A DNA stretch of 64,000 nucleotides from Manihot esculenta (GCF_001659605.2 NC_035164.2:15276295-15340294), one strand, 5' to 3'. Shown: positions 11,514 to 22,813, counted from the first letter of the stretch. Translations and numbers: made by a program. Notes: a model not told the origin generated them from the sequence alone.

Positions 11514-11829
11514 ATTACCTACATTAGGGATTGTTCTTCTTCAAATTTCTGGGGTTCTTTCTCTTCTGGAATCTCTATTTCTGCTTCTGCCTTTTGGTAT
11601 GTTGTACTGCCTTGGGCAAGCCTCTTCGAGTTGATAAATTCTAACTCCTTCCCACTTTGTAGCATAATTGCACTTACGTTCTGTTTTGGATTTGGTATGG
11701 TTTGGGAGGGCAGTTTCCCTTGTGATTGTAGCTTTCTCACAGATGTAGCAAGTTGGCTAATTTGATTCTCCAAATTCTAGATGCTTGACTTTGTTTCCTA
11801 TTGAAAAGCAAGAAAGCTATTAGCAAGGG
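11514..11829 (-). pseudogene. Athila-type gag, C-terminal part, copy B (split by Element 2)
   Basis: On the minus strand this continues the Gag read at 21644-22813 after the Element 2 insertion. It carries QNLENQISQLATSVRKL, then LPSQTIPNPKQNVSAIML and SGKEL, the usual Athila Gag C-terminal region, and ends at a TAG near 11519 after an acidic tail. One in-frame stop lies just upstream of this stretch. The pol that should follow is absent: the 834-bp LTR-like block takes its place. Confidence 0.82.
11825..11829. repeat. Target-site duplication, left, Element 2
   Basis: AAGGG immediately before the LTR at 11830 matches AAGGG at 21644-21648 right after the other LTR. Confidence 0.95.
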
Positions 11830-14065
11830 TGTAATACCCGGCTAGACTCCGGTATCGGAATTCCTACCGTCCGGTGGAATCTCGGATGTCGGAGATCTCT
11901 AAAAGGGTAGAATCATGTTTTATAAAAATGTTTTCATGGTTTTAATGGTTTTAAGTATGAAATTTAATGAGTTTTGCATGAAAAAGTCCTTGGAGGAAAA
12001 CCCAGGTTCGGCCGCCGAAAGTCAAGTTCGGCCGCCGAACATGCATGCGTTTTGGAGGCACGTTAGGCCCCCGAAAGCATGAGTTAGGGAAGCAAAGGTT
12101 CGGCCGCCGAAAGTCAAGTTCGGCCGCCGAACATTTGCATGGATGCGGAGGCACATTCGGCCCCCGAACGTGGTCTGGCCAGCCACTATAAAAGGGTCCC
12201 TTAGCCGAAAACGGGCGAGCTTTTTTCCCTATTTTCGGCCAAGGTGAGCTTTCCGCCATCCTCCCTCAATCTTGAGTTTTTCCTTCCTTTTTCCATGATC
12301 TTTACAAGTTTATAACTTTGGTTTTGAAGATCTTTGAGCTTAGAGCGAGTTTTGGAGCTTGGAGACCAAAAGTTGGAACTTCTCCCATCTCCAAGTTTAG
12401 ATCTCCTCAACCCTCGATCTTCAAGAGGTAAGAGCCGATCTTAAGCTCAATGTATGATTTAAACAAGTTTTATGAAGTTTTTAAGGGGTAGAATGCTTGT
12501 TAGGTTATTTGATGAGTTATGGGTTAATATTGATGTTTGAAACAATGTAGCTTGTTTGTGTGTGATTGAAGTGTTGTAGATGGGGTATATGTATGTTTGA
12601 GGCCCCTAGGAACTTGTATGCATGCTCTGGTTGAAAAATATGCATGTTTGGAAAGGATTGGAGGCGAGATGTGTTAAGGGAACCAAGTTTCTGCCTTTGG
12701 CAGAAACCAGGTTCGGCAGCCGAAGGTACTTTCGGCCGCCGAACGTGGCTGGGAAGGCAGGCCTTTCGGCTGCCGAAGTTGCCCCCGAAAAGAGACTTTC
12801 GTCTCTGTCTGGCACTTTCGGCCGCCGAAGGTGCCGCCGAACCTAGCTGAGTTTCGTCTCTGTCCAGGACTTTCGGCCGCCGAAGGTGCCGCCGAAAGTG
12901 CCCTGTTCAGCCATTTCATGCATATTTTCTGTGATATTTTCAGGATGTTTTAGGGGGTTTTTGGGGAGTAGTTTAGAGTTGTGTTCAAGTATGTTTGGTC
13001 CCTCATTTGAGTCCACCTGTGTAGGTTCGGACCCGAGGAACCGAGGACCCCAGCAGTGAGTTCAGCTGCGGTGTTGTCAGAGTCAGCCAGAGGTGAGTGG
13101 AACTAAAACCAAATCTTTTAAATTAAATGTTTTACCATGTTTCATGCATCATGATTATGTAATAGGATGATTGCATTAGTTTCACGAATATGCCGCATTG
13201 CATAAATTGTTGTTGTTGTGGGTGAATGTTGGATGACCCAATTAGTCCAAGACAGGAAGACCAGGCCCCATGCTACAGGCCTGGCACAGAGTAAGCAAGT
13301 CCAGGCCCCAGTCTACAGGCCTGGCACAGAGTAAGGTACGGTTATGGGACTTGAAGACCAGGAGCCAGAGGAGGCCCTGGGAAAATGGTAAGTAATGTAT
13401 GTTCTGACAGGAAAGACCAGGACCCCATTCTACAGGCCTGGCACAGAGTTTACTTGGACTATTTGGTGACAAGTTCACCCAACCCTTATGTGAATTGTTT
13501 GTGTTATGATGCATTCCATTTGAGCATAGTGTTAATATGTTTTACTAGCTCTACTCACTGGGCTTTTAGCTCACCCCTCTCCCTTTACCCCCAGGCTTGC
13601 AGGTACAGTATAGAGCGGGAGTCCGGATAGAGTAAAGAAGTCATGTTATGTAATAGCTAGTAATGGACATGATCAAAATTGTAATGTAAAAGTACAGTAT
13701 AGTTATGTAATGAGTTTTATGGATGTTAGTATGTGCTTGACCATAGATTGTTGTATCCCTTTTATACATGATCTTAGAGATTCACATGATGTTTATGTAA
13801 ACCAGCTCAACACAGGTTATGTTACCCCCTTTGAGGGCACAGATGAGATCCCACAGAGGGATCAAAGTTATGTTAATATTTATGCACAGGTTGAGTTTGG
13901 TTGATGAGTATGCAAAAGGAAAGTTTTAATTTTTATGCTTATTGTTGATCATGTATGGGATTATTCAGGTTTACAGGTATTATGTTAGGCTTGCTACGGG
14001 TCCCGGCGGCCTTAAGTCGACCTGGATCCTAGCGCCGGTAGCGGTCCGATTTTCGGGTCGTTACA
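11830..14065 (+). repeat. 5' LTR of Element 2 (2236 bp)
   Basis: It begins TGTAATACCCGG and ends GGGTCGTTACA. U3 carries about five GTTCGGCCGCCGAA-like hairpins (12005-12170) before a TATA box at 12187. The downstream leader has more of the motif (12710-12900) and three imperfect copies of a CCAGGCCCCA...CTACAGGCCTGGCACAGAG unit (13258-13450). Splice-like sites are listed in a separate entry. Confidence 0.96.
12187..12194 (+). promoter_or_regulatory. TATA box, Element 2 5' LTR
   Basis: TATAAAAG in the context CCACTATAAAAGGGTCCC, identical in the 3' LTR at 19765-19772 and in Element 1. It would drive the genomic transcript. Confidence 0.7.
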
Positions 14066-14320
14066 GAATGGTATCAGAGCCAGGTTCATATGGTCGGACC
14101 TAGAGTGTCGGGCTCATAGATGTTATAGAAGGTCAAGCACAATAGGAAAAGATCATGTCCACTAGGATAGGATGTGGAGTCCTGTCTTGCATGATGATGT
14201 GAAATGCCATGATAATATGCATGTGCATTAATGATATGCTATGATATGTGATGCGGGTTCATGTGTGCCCACATGAACCATATGATGCTAATGTTGCTTG
14301 TGATGTGTACTGTTTTTCAG
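12428..14320 (+). other. Splice-like signals in the Element 2 leader
   Basis: Donor-like AAGAG/GTAAGAG (GT at 12428), acceptor-like CCACCTGTGTAG/GTTCGG (AG at 13023-13024), donor-like CCAGAG/GTGAGTGG (GT at 13093), acceptor-like CTTTACCCCCAG/G (AG at 13593-13594), and TGTTTTTCAG/AA (AG at 14319-14320), nine bases before the likely Gag start. The first four recur at the same places in the LTRs of Elements 1 and 3, and the last in Element 3; the Element 1 leader is outside the window. Splicing here would remove the primer-binding site. This is inference from sequence only. Confidence 0.45.
14069..14084 (+). other. Primer-binding site of Element 2, initiator tRNA-Met type
   Basis: TGGTATCAGAGCCAGG lies three bases after the 5' LTR and matches the usual plant primer site complementary to the 3' end of initiator tRNA-Met. 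Confidence 0.93.
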
Positions 14321-14328
14321 AAAACAGG

Positions 14329-17300
14329 ATGAGAGGAACTCGTCGATCAGCAAGATTGACAGGAGTACCACCTGAGGATGAGGGCATGAGCGCCCGTCCT
14401 CCAGCATTGCCTAGGGCAATGTCTAGCAGGTCCAACAGGGACAGAGTAGCAAGAGACCCTAGAAGGTCTCTGGATCTGGGTAGGAGCAGATCAGTTAGAG
14501 GAACAGTACAGGGAGGAGCGTCTGAGGATATGGAAGTAGATCAGAGGAGGGATGGCAGTCTCGGTGTGAGCATGCCGGAAGAGGGCATGGGGGAATCAGA
14601 AGGAGGCGCTCAGGCCTCAAGTTATGTACAGCCACCTCACTACCCACCCTATTCACACCATCCAGGGTATTCGATGGGAGGTACATCGGATTACCCTAGT
14701 TTCACCCCTTATCCCACACAGATGCCATACCCACCATACTACCCACCGTACTCTCAGTACCCAATGTATCCACCTCCACCCTATTATCCAAATCCAGCAA
14801 ACCCTACCTCAGAAAATGTTGCACCATCTCCACCACCTGCCGAACCAGCAGCCCCAGTTGTTCAGCCACCTAGATCTAGCTCAGCCAGTGGGAGCAAAGT
14901 TAAGATGACAGACTATATGAAGCTGGGTGCTCCCCAGTTTGAGACCGGTGATGATCCGTTCGTGTACTTAGAGCGGGTCAAGGCGATTACAGATGAGATA
15001 GGGGCGGATGACAGTAGAGCCATTCAAATGGCTGGGTTCACATTAAAGTGCAAGAAGGCACGAGAGTGGTTCAAGAACTATGTGAACCCGAGAGTGGACA
15101 GCATGACTTGGGAAGAGTTTGCAAACGAGTTTGCAGGATGGGCTTTTCCTGATAGTTCAAGGGAATTGAAGATGATAGAATTCGAACAGTTGAGGCAAAC
15201 TGATGACATGAGTGTAGACGAATATACTGACAGGTTTATGGAGTTGCTGCCATTTGCAGGGCAAGACCTTAGCACAGACCAGAAGAAGTCGAGGAGGTAT
15301 ATCATGAAGCTCCATCCCAGGTATTCCTCCTTGGTTCAGTCAGCAGATAGAGAGAGTTTTCATGCCATAGTAGACATGGCTAGGAGAATGGAGGCTAGTG
15401 CCATCGTTCAGGGGACAGTTAAGCAGACAGTGGCACAAGCTTCTGGTTCTAAGACTCCGGGAGGGGGAAGGGTAGATCCCTCTACCTTGAGTGCAGCAGC
15501 TTCAGGCAGTAAGAGATGGGGTAAACCCAAGGGTAAAAAGAACAAGTTCTGGAACAAGGTCAAATCTAGTCTGGGATTTGGGAGTGGCTCAAGCTCTGGT
15601 GCGGATAATGCTTTATGTGCGAGGTGTGGAAGGCCACACAGGGGAGTATGTCGGTTTGGGACAAACACTTGCTTCAGATGTGGTCAGGAGGGGCATATAG
15701 CTCGAGATTGTCCAAGAGCGGCCCCGATGGCTCAGTCCCAGCAGACAGCTTCAGGCAGTGTAGCGCAGCCAGCAGCTCCAGCCATGACTCAGGCCAGTGG
15801 CAGAGGCAGAGGGAGAGGAGCAGCCTCTTCTTCAGCGGGTTTCAGAGGTGAAGGTCCGTCAGCCCCAGCACGGATCTTCACAATGACACAGCAGGAGGCA
15901 GACGCATCCAACACCGTGGTGGCAGGTAATCTCGTCATTGGATGTTCGGATGTATATGCATTGATGGACCCTGGTGCATCTCATTCATTTATTGCTCCGA
16001 GAGCCGTTCAGAGGTTGGGGTTGATGATCTCTGAGTTAGAGTGTCCTCTCTGGGTCAGTGGACCCAAGTGTGATCCATCAGTGGCAGAGTCAGTCTGTCA
16101 GTGTAGTCCAGTTTTTGTTGAGGGGAGATGCATGTCCGCCGACCTTGTGGTTCTAGATTTGACAGATTTTGACGTCATTCTAGGGATGGACTGGTTATCT
16201 ACCCATGGTGCTACCTTGGACTGCAGGGACAAGGTAGTCAGGTTCAGAGGTCAGGATGGATCAGAGGTTGTCTTCAGAGGAGACAGGAGGGGTACACCTA
16301 GAGGTATGATCTCAGCTCTTCAGGCTCGTAGGTTGCTTAGGAAGGGATGTCAGGGGTATTTGGCTCATGTGAGAGAGCTAAATAGTCAGGTCAGAGAGCC
16401 CGCCTCGGTGCCAGTGGTTAGAGAGTTCTTAGATGTGTTCCCAGACGAGCTGCCAGGTTTACCACCTGCTAGGGAGATAGAGTTCGAGATAGAACTGATG
16501 CCTGGAACCCGACCGATCTCTATCCCTCCCTACAGGATGGCACCAGCAGAATTAAAAGAGTTGAAGGAGCAGTTGCAGGAGCTGGTAGACAAGGGCTTCA
16601 TCCGACCGAGTACCTCACCCTGGGGTGCTCCAGTTCTGTTTGTGAAAAAGAAGGATGGATCTCTTAGACTTTGTATCGACTACAGACAGTTGAACAAAGT
16701 CACTACCAAGAACAAGTACCCATTGCCAAGGATCGACGATCTATTCGACCAGCTAGCAGGAGCGGGTTGTTTCTCCAAAATAGATCTGAGGTCCGGGTAC
16801 CATCAGTTGAGGATCAGGGAAGAGGATGTGCCAAAGACGGCTTTCAGGACCAGATATGGGCATTTTGAGTTCCTTGTAATGCCGTTCGGGTTAACTAACG
16901 CCCCTGCAGCATTCATGGATCTCATGAACAGAGTGTTTAGCCAGTACCTGGATCACTTTGTTATTGTCTTCATAGATGATATCTTAGTGTATTCCAGGAA
17001 TGCAGAGGAGCATGCCCATCATCTGAGGTTGGTTCTACAGACCCTAAGGGAACATGGCTTGTATGCCAAATTCTCTAAATGTGAGTTCTGGCTGAGGAGT
17101 ATTTCATTCTTGGGGCATGTAGTGTCAGAGAATGGGATTGAGGTAGACCCCAAGAAGACAGAGATTGTGGCTAACTGGCCTAGACCCACTTCAGTGACAG
17201 AGATTAGAAGTTTCTTGGGTTTGGCAGGTTACTACAGGAGGTTCGTTCAGGACTTCTCAAAGATAGCAACTCCTCTAACCAGACTGACCAGGAAGAATCA

Positions 17301-19311
17301 GAAATTTCTGTGGACCGACCAGTGCGAGGAGAGTTTTGAAGAGCTCAAGAAAAGGTTAACTTCAGCACCAGTTTTAGCTCTGCCATCTAGTGGAGAGGAC
17401 TTTACAGTCTTTTGTGATGCGTCCCGTGTGGGACTGGGTTGTGTACTGATGCAAAATGAGAGGGTAATTGCTTATGCTTCTAGGCAGCTAAAGAAGCATG
17501 AGTTGAATTACCCCACACATGACCTTGAGATGGCAGCAGTAATCTTTGCACTCAAGATGTGGAGGCACTACCTCTATGGGGTTAAATGTGAGATCTTCAC
17601 AGATCATAAAAGCCTGCAGTACATCCTGAGTCAAAGAGATTTGAACTTAAGACAGAGGAGATGGGTAGAGCTGCTGAGTGACTATGATTGCAAGATTCAG
17701 TATCATCCGGGTAAGGCGAATGTTGTGGCAGACGCCCTAAGCCGGAAGTCACTAGGCAGTCTATCCCATATCACGGCAGAGAGGAGACCAGTGGTGAAGG
17801 AGTTTTACAAGCTCATTGAGGAAGGTCTACAGATGGAGTTATCTGGTACAGGTGCCTTGGTTGCTCAGATGAAAGTGACACCCGTGTTTCTAGAGCAGGT
17901 GGCTCAGAAACAGCATGAGGACCCAGAGTTAGTGAAGATTGCCAGGACTGTTCAGTCAGGCAAGGTCAGTGAGTTCAGATTTGACAATAGGGGGATCCTC
18001 CGCTATGGGAGTCGATTGTGTGTACCAGATGACATAGGGCTAAAAGGAGACATTATGAGAGAGGCTCATAATGCAAGATACAGCATTCACCCCGGAGCCA
18101 CCAAGATGTATCAAGATCTGAAGAAAGTTTACTGGTGGCCAGCTATGAAGAAAGAAGTGGCACAGTTTGTGTCAGCCTGCGAAGTTTGTCAGAGGGTGAA
18201 GCTGGAACATCAGAAGCCGGCTGCAATGCTTAACCCGCTACCTATTCCAGAGTGGAAATGGGAGAATATAGCTATGGACTTCGTAGTGGGGTTACCGGCG
18301 ACGTCCAACAGATTGGACTCCATATGGATGATTGTGGACAGACTCACCAAATCTGCTCACTTCATCCCTGTCAGGAGTGGCTATTCTATGGACAAGTTGG
18401 CGCAGGTGTACGTTGATGAGATAGTCAGACTGCATGGGGTTCCTGTTTCTATTGTGTCAGATAGAGGACCCCAGTTCACCTCCAGGTTTTGGCGGAGTCT
18501 GCAGAATGCCATGGGTACTAGGTTGGACTTCAGTACTGCCTTCCACCCCCAGACTGATGGACAGTCAGAAAGGACCATCCAGACTATCGAGGATATGCTC
18601 AGAATGTGTGTGCTGGACTTTGGCGGTTCTTGGCGGCAGCATCTACCTTTGGTGGAGTTTGCCTACAATAACAGTCATCATGCTAGCATCGGGATGGCTC
18701 CATACGAAGCTTTATATGGAAGGAAGTGCAGATCACCTGTTTGCTGGGAAGAAGTAGGAGAGAGGTCCTTAGCAGGACCCGAGCTAGTAGAGATCACCAG
18801 CAGGGTGGTGCCCATGATCAGAGAGAGAATCAAGACAGCTGCAAGCAGACAGAAGAGTTATGCAGACATCCGCAGAAGACTAATAGAATTTCAGGAGGGG
18901 GATCTGGTATTGCTCAAGGTGTCTCCAATGAAAGGAGTGGTTCGGTTCGGGAAGAAGGGTAAGCTAGCTCCGCGGTACATCGGACCCTTTGAAGTCCTGC
19001 AAAGGATTGGGAATGTATCGTACAAGCTGGATTTACCTGCTTCGATGGAGAGAATCCATCCGGTTTTCCACGTTTCTATGTTGAGAAAGTTCGTGTCAGA
19101 TCTGGGCAAGGTTCTTAGTGAGCCTGATGTGGAGATCCAAGAGGATCTCACCTATGTTGAGCAGCCAGTACGGATCATAGACACCCAGATCAGAAAGCTA
19201 AGGAACAAGGAAATCCCGATGGTGAAAGTCCTTTGGAACCACCACAATATTGAGGAGTGTACCTGGGAGACACGGGAGTCCATGCTCCGGCAATATCCTC
19301 ATCTCTTTTAA
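14329..19311 (+). CDS. Gag-Pol polyprotein of Element 2 with C-terminal chromodomain
   Basis: A single open frame; an upstream in-frame ATG lies at 14248. I take the ATG at 14329 because [12 protein letters not shown] is shared with Element 3 and a splice acceptor precedes it. Residues are counted from 14248. A Pro/Tyr-rich N-terminal linker (about 125-205) leads to the Gag core (about 219-400), then CCHC knuckle [14 protein letters not shown] (475-488). Retropepsin has DPGAS with catalytic Asp574. Reverse transcriptase has FIDD with Asp910-911. RNase H has FCDAS (Asp1057). Integrase has an HHCC region and the DD35E triad Asp1344, Asp1405, Glu1441. A GPF-type module and a chromodomain (last ~50 residues) follow. 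The protein would copy the genomic RNA in cytoplasmic particles and integrate it in the nucleus; in this family the chromodomain steers integration to heterochromatin. No stop or frameshift is present. Confidence 0.96.
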   Translation: MRGTRRSARLTGVPPEDEGMSARPPALPRAMSSRSNRDRVARDPRRSLDLGRSRSVRGTVQGGASEDMEVDQRRDGSLGVSMPEEGMGESEGGAQASSYVQPPHYPPYSHHPGYSMGGTSDYPSFTPYPTQMPYPPYYPPYSQYPMYPPPPYYPNPANPTSENVAPSPPPAEPAAPVVQPPRSSSASGSKVKMTDYMKLGAPQFETGDDPFVYLERVKAITDEIGADDSRAIQMAGFTLKCKKAREWFKNYVNPRVDSMTWEEFANEFAGWAFPDSSRELKMIEFEQLRQTDDMSVDEYTDRFMELLPFAGQDLSTDQKKSRRYIMKLHPRYSSLVQSADRESFHAIVDMARRMEASAIVQGTVKQTVAQASGSKTPGGGRVDPSTLSAAASGSKRWGKPKGKKNKFWNKVKSSLGFGSGSSSGADNALCARCGRPHRGVCRFGTNTCFRCGQEGHIARDCPRAAPMAQSQQTASGSVAQPAAPAMTQASGRGRGRGAASSSAGFRGEGPSAPARIFTMTQQEADASNTVVAGNLVIGCSDVYALMDPGASHSFIAPRAVQRLGLMISELECPLWVSGPKCDPSVAESVCQCSPVFVEGRCMSADLVVLDLTDFDVILGMDWLSTHGATLDCRDKVVRFRGQDGSEVVFRGDRRGTPRGMISALQARRLLRKGCQGYLAHVRELNSQVREPASVPVVREFLDVFPDELPGLPPAREIEFEIELMPGTRPISIPPYRMAPAELKELKEQLQELVDKGFIRPSTSPWGAPVLFVKKKDGSLRLCIDYRQLNKVTTKNKYPLPRIDDLFDQLAGAGCFSKIDLRSGYHQLRIREEDVPKTAFRTRYGHFEFLVMPFGLTNAPAAFMDLMNRVFSQYLDHFVIVFIDDILVYSRNAEEHAHHLRLVLQTLREHGLYAKFSKCEFWLRSISFLGHVVSENGIEVDPKKTEIVANWPRPTSVTEIRSFLGLAGYYRRFVQDFSKIATPLTRLTRKNQKFLWTDQCEESFEELKKRLTSAPVLALPSSGEDFTVFCDASRVGLGCVLMQNERVIAYASRQLKKHELNYPTHDLEMAAVIFALKMWRHYLYGVKCEIFTDHKSLQYILSQRDLNLRQRRWVELLSDYDCKIQYHPGKANVVADALSRKSLGSLSHITAERRPVVKEFYKLIEEGLQMELSGTGALVAQMKVTPVFLEQVAQKQHEDPELVKIARTVQSGKVSEFRFDNRGILRYGSRLCVPDDIGLKGDIMREAHNARYSIHPGATKMYQDLKKVYWWPAMKKEVAQFVSACEVCQRVKLEHQKPAAMLNPLPIPEWKWENIAMDFVVGLPATSNRLDSIWMIVDRLTKSAHFIPVRSGYSMDKLAQVYVDEIVRLHGVPVSIVSDRGPQFTSRFWRSLQNAMGTRLDFSTAFHPQTDGQSERTIQTIEDMLRMCVLDFGGSWRQHLPLVEFAYNNSHHASIGMAPYEALYGRKCRSPVCWEEVGERSLAGPELVEITSRVVPMIRERIKTAASRQKSYADIRRRLIEFQEGDLVLLKVSPMKGVVRFGKKGKLAPRYIGPFEVLQRIGNVSYKLDLPASMERIHPVFHVSMLRKFVSDLGKVLSEPDVEIQEDLTYVEQPVRIIDTQIRKLRNKEIPMVKVLWNHHNIEECTWETRESMLRQYPHLF

Positions 19312-19370
19312 GGTTAGTCTCTATGTGTTGTATGTATGTTATGTTGATTTCTATGCTTGTGCTAGTTGAG

Positions 19371-19406
19371 GAACATTCGGGGACGAATGTTCTTAAGGGG
19401 GGGAGA
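19371..19406 (+). other. Hairpin plus polypurine tract of Element 2
   Basis: The perfect inverted repeat GAACATTCG (19371-19379) and CGAATGTTC (19384-19392), loop GGGA, directly precedes the polypurine tract AAGGGGGGGAGA (19395-19406). The tract ends one base before the 3' LTR and primes plus-strand synthesis. Confidence 0.85.
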
Positions 19407-19407
19407 A

Positions 19408-21643
19408 TGTAATACCCGGCTAGACTCCGGTATCGGAATTCCTACCGTCCGGTGGAATCTCGGATGTCGGAGATCTCTAAAAGGGTAGAATCATGTTTTA
19501 TAAAAATGTTTTCATGTTTTTAATGGTTTTAAGTATGAAATTTAATGAGTTTTGCATGAAAAAGTCCTTGGAGGAAAACCCAGGTTCGGCCGCCGAAAGT
19601 CAAGTTCGGCCGCCGAACATGCATGCGTTTTGGAGGCACGTTAGGCCCCCGAAAGCATGAGTTAGGGAAGCAAAGGTTCGGCCGCCGAAAGTCAAGTTCG
19701 GCCGCCGAACATTTGCATGGATGCGGAGGCACATTCGGCCCCCGAACGTGGTCTGGCCAGCCACTATAAAAGGGTCCCTTAGCCGAAAACGGGCGAGCTT
19801 TTTTCCCTATTTTCGGCCAAGGTGAGCTTTCCGCCATCCTCCCTCAATCTTGAGTTTTTCCTTCCTTTTTCCATGATCTTTACAAGTTTATAACTTTGGT
19901 TTTGAAGATCTTTGAGCTTAGAGCGAGTTTTGGAGCTTGGAGACCAAAAGTTGGAACTTCTCCCATCTCCAAGTTTAGATCTCCTCAACCCTCGATCTTC
20001 AAGAGGTAAGAGCCGATCTTAAGCTCAATGTATGATTTAAACAAGTTTTAAGAAGTTTTTAAGGGGTAGAATGCTTGTTAGGTTATTTGATGAGTTATGG
20101 GTTAATATTGATGTTTGAAACAATGTAGCTTGTTTGTGTGTGATTGAAGTGTTGTAGATGGGGTATATGTATGTTTGAGGCCCCTAGGAACTTGTATGCA
20201 TGCTCTGGTTGAAAAATATGCATGTTTGGAAAGGATTGGAGGCGAGATGTGTTAAGGGAACCAAGTTTCTGCCTTTGGCAGAAACCAGGTTCGGCAGCCG
20301 AAGGTACTTTCGGCCGCCGAACGTGGCTGGGAAGGCAGGCCTTTCGGCTGCCGAAGTTGCCCCCGAAAAGAGACTTTCGTCTCTGTCTGGCACTTTCGGC
20401 CGCCGAAGGTGCCGCCGAACCTAGCTGAGTTTCGTCTCTGTCCAGGACTTTCGGCCGCCGAAGGTGCCGCCGAAAGTGCCCTGTTCAGCCATTTCATGCA
20501 TATTTTCTGTGATATTTTCAGGATGTTTTAGGGGGTTTTTGGGGAGTAGTTTAGAGTTGTGTTCAAGTATGTTTGGTCCCTCATTTGAGTCCACCTGTGT
20601 AGGTTCGGACCCGAGGAACCGAGGACCCCAGCAGTGAGTTCAGCTGCGGTGTTGTCAGAGTCAGCCAGAGGTGAGTGGAACTAAAACCAAATCTTTTAAA
20701 TTAAATGTTTTACCATGTTTCATGCATCATGATTATGTAATAGGATGATTGCATTAGTTTCACGAATATGCCGCATTGCATAAATTGTTGTTGTTGTGGG
20801 TGAATGTTGGATGACCCAATTAGTCCAAGACAGGAAGACCAGGCCCCATGCTACAGGCCTGGCACAGAGTAAGCAAGTCCAGGCCCCAGTCTACAGGCCT
20901 GGCACAGAGTAAGGTACGGTTATGGGACTTGAAGACCAGGAGCCAGAGGAGGCCCTGGGAAAATGGTAAGTAATGTATGTTCTGACAGGAAAGACCAGGA
21001 CCCCATTCTACAGGCCTGGCACAGAGTTTACTTGGACTATTTGGTGACAAGTTCACCCAACCCTTATGTGAATTGTTTGTGTTATGATGCATTCCATTTG
21101 AGCATAGTGTTAATATGTTTTACTAGCTCTACTCACTGGGCTTTTAGCTCACCCCTCTCCCTTTACCCCTAGGCTTGCAGGTACAGTATAGAGCGGGAGT
21201 CCGGATAGAGTAAAGAAGTCATGTTATGTAATAGCTAGTAATGGACATGATCAAAATTGTAATGTAAAAGTACAGTATAGTTATGTAATGAGTTTTATGG
21301 ATGTTAGTATGTGCTTGACCATAGATTGTTGTATCCCTTTTATACATGATCTTAGAGATTCACATGATGTTTATGTAAACCAGCTCAACACAGGTTATGT
21401 TACCCCCTTTGAGGGCACAGATGAGATCCCACAGAGGGATCAAAGTTATGTTAATATTTATGCACAGGTTGAGTTTGGTTGATGAGTATGCAAAAGGAAA
21501 GTTTTAATTTTTATGCTTATTGTTGATCATGTATGGGATTATTCAGGTTTACAGGTATTATGTTAGGCTTGCTACGGGTCCCGGCGGCCTTAAGTCGACC
21601 CGGATCCTAGCGCCGGTAGCGGTCCGATTTTCGGGTCGTTACA
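19408..21643 (+). repeat. 3' LTR of Element 2 (2236 bp)
   Basis: Same length and termini as 11830-14065. Differences seen by eye: G/T in a T-rich run near 11939/19517, T/A near 12473/20051, C/T near 13591/21169 and T/C near 14023/21601. That is roughly 0.2 percent, far below the divergence from Element 1. Confidence 0.96.
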
Positions 21644-21648
21644 AAGGG
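21644..21648. repeat. Target-site duplication, right, Element 2
   Basis: AAGGG directly after the 3' LTR, equal to 11825-11829. Confidence 0.95.
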
Positions 21649-22813
21649 ATTAAACAATGTCTTCTAGAGACATACCTGATTTTGCAGCTTGATAGTTTGC
21701 TCTTGGCTGGAAGTTCTGCTGTCTATTCCCATAGCTAAGGTTTGAATGATCTCTCCACCCTGGATTGTAAGTGCTTGAAAATGGGTCATATTTCCTTTGT
21801 TGTTCATTGAACCCTCCAATGGCGTTTACCTGTTGCTCTCCTTCTTGAAGGATAGGACACAAATCTGTGGGATGGTCAGATTGTTTGCAAATGCCACAAG
21901 TTCGTGCATTATTCCCTGCAGCCAATTGTTTAATTGTAGCTGTTAGTTGTGAAATTTTAGAATCTAAAGATGCAATACTTACTTCATTGGCATTTCTTGA
22001 AATGTCCTCTTCTTAGCTATATTTTCTAGAATTGGCGGCCATTTTTGAGATTAAGGTTTTACTTTCTTCAAGTTCCATTTCTGAAATGGCACCTCCACTA
22101 GCAGTATCAATCATCCTTCGTTCTAATGGCAAAAGTCCTTCGTAGAAGTGAAGGTTATGCTATTTTGGAGTGATTCCATGTTTTGGACAACTTGTAATTT
22201 AATTTCTTATACCTTTCCCAATATTCATGTAAAGTTTCATTTTTTCTTTGTTTAATTCCACTTATTTCCTTTCTTATTGATGATGCTTTGGTTACTGGGA
22301 AAAATCTTTCTAAGAATAAGTCCCTAATTTGCACCTAAGTGGTGATTGAACCTGGGGGCAAATAGTAGAGAGCCAATCCTTAGCAGATTAAATTAAAGTG
22401 AAAGGAAAAGCTATCAACCTTATTTGTTCGTCAGTTATACCTTGTGGTCTCATACTTGAACAAACCATATAAAACTCCTTTAGATGATGATGAGGGTCTT
22501 CATTCTCTAAGCCTTGAAATTTTAGTAACATATGAATCATACCTGTTCGTAATTCCAAAGGTGCATTCAGTATGCAAAGGGGTTGGTCTTCAGCGGCAAC
22601 AGCTGTGGCCATATTATCTCTTTGGTTTGTGTCAATTGGAGGCTCAATTGGTGCTGAAGATGATGTCTCTTTGGTGCGTTGAGGTGATCGGGCAGATGGT
22701 TGAGAGGCTCCTGAATTGGCCTGTTTTTGCAACTTGGTTGCTTTCCTCAACCTTTTTGCAGTCTTCTTGATTTTTGGATCAAACAGAATTCTGTTGTTCT
22801 CAGATTTGGTCAT
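21644..22813 (-). pseudogene. Athila-type gag, N-terminal and central part, copy B
   Basis: On the minus strand Gag starts at 22813 (MTKSENNRILFDPK), with an Arg/Lys-rich N-terminus and the capsid domain (ERFFPVTKASSIRKE, EYWERYKKL). Near 22010 is a stop, then a CCHC knuckle (CGICKQSDHPTDLC, about 21867-21908) and a Gln/Asn-rich region before the Element 2 insertion at 21643. It continues at 11829-11514. At least one frameshift (near 22160-22390) and one stop make it a pseudogene. Gag packages the genomic RNA in Athila particles. The duplicate in copy A is truncated earlier by Element 1. Confidence 0.88.

Larger units (their letters stand above)
11830..21643 (+). mobile_element. Element 2: complete Tekay-like Ty3/gypsy chromovirus (9814 bp)
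   Basis: Two LTRs of equal length (2236 bp) flank a primer-binding site for initiator tRNA-Met, one uninterrupted Gag-Pol frame with C-terminal chromodomain, and a polypurine tract. AAGGG target duplications lie at both ends. By eye the LTRs differ at only about four positions, so the insertion is very recent. It sits inside a minus-strand Athila gag whose reading continues on both sides. All cis signals and protein motifs needed for autonomous transposition are visible; whether it is expressed is unknown. Lineage assignment to Tekay/Del rests on LTR length, protein order and chromodomain type. Confidence 0.96.

Noticed and set aside
13242..13630. Open frames over the LTR leader repeats that might encode a small protein
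   Set aside because: They follow the tandem GC-rich units and are not conserved between Elements 1, 2 and 3.
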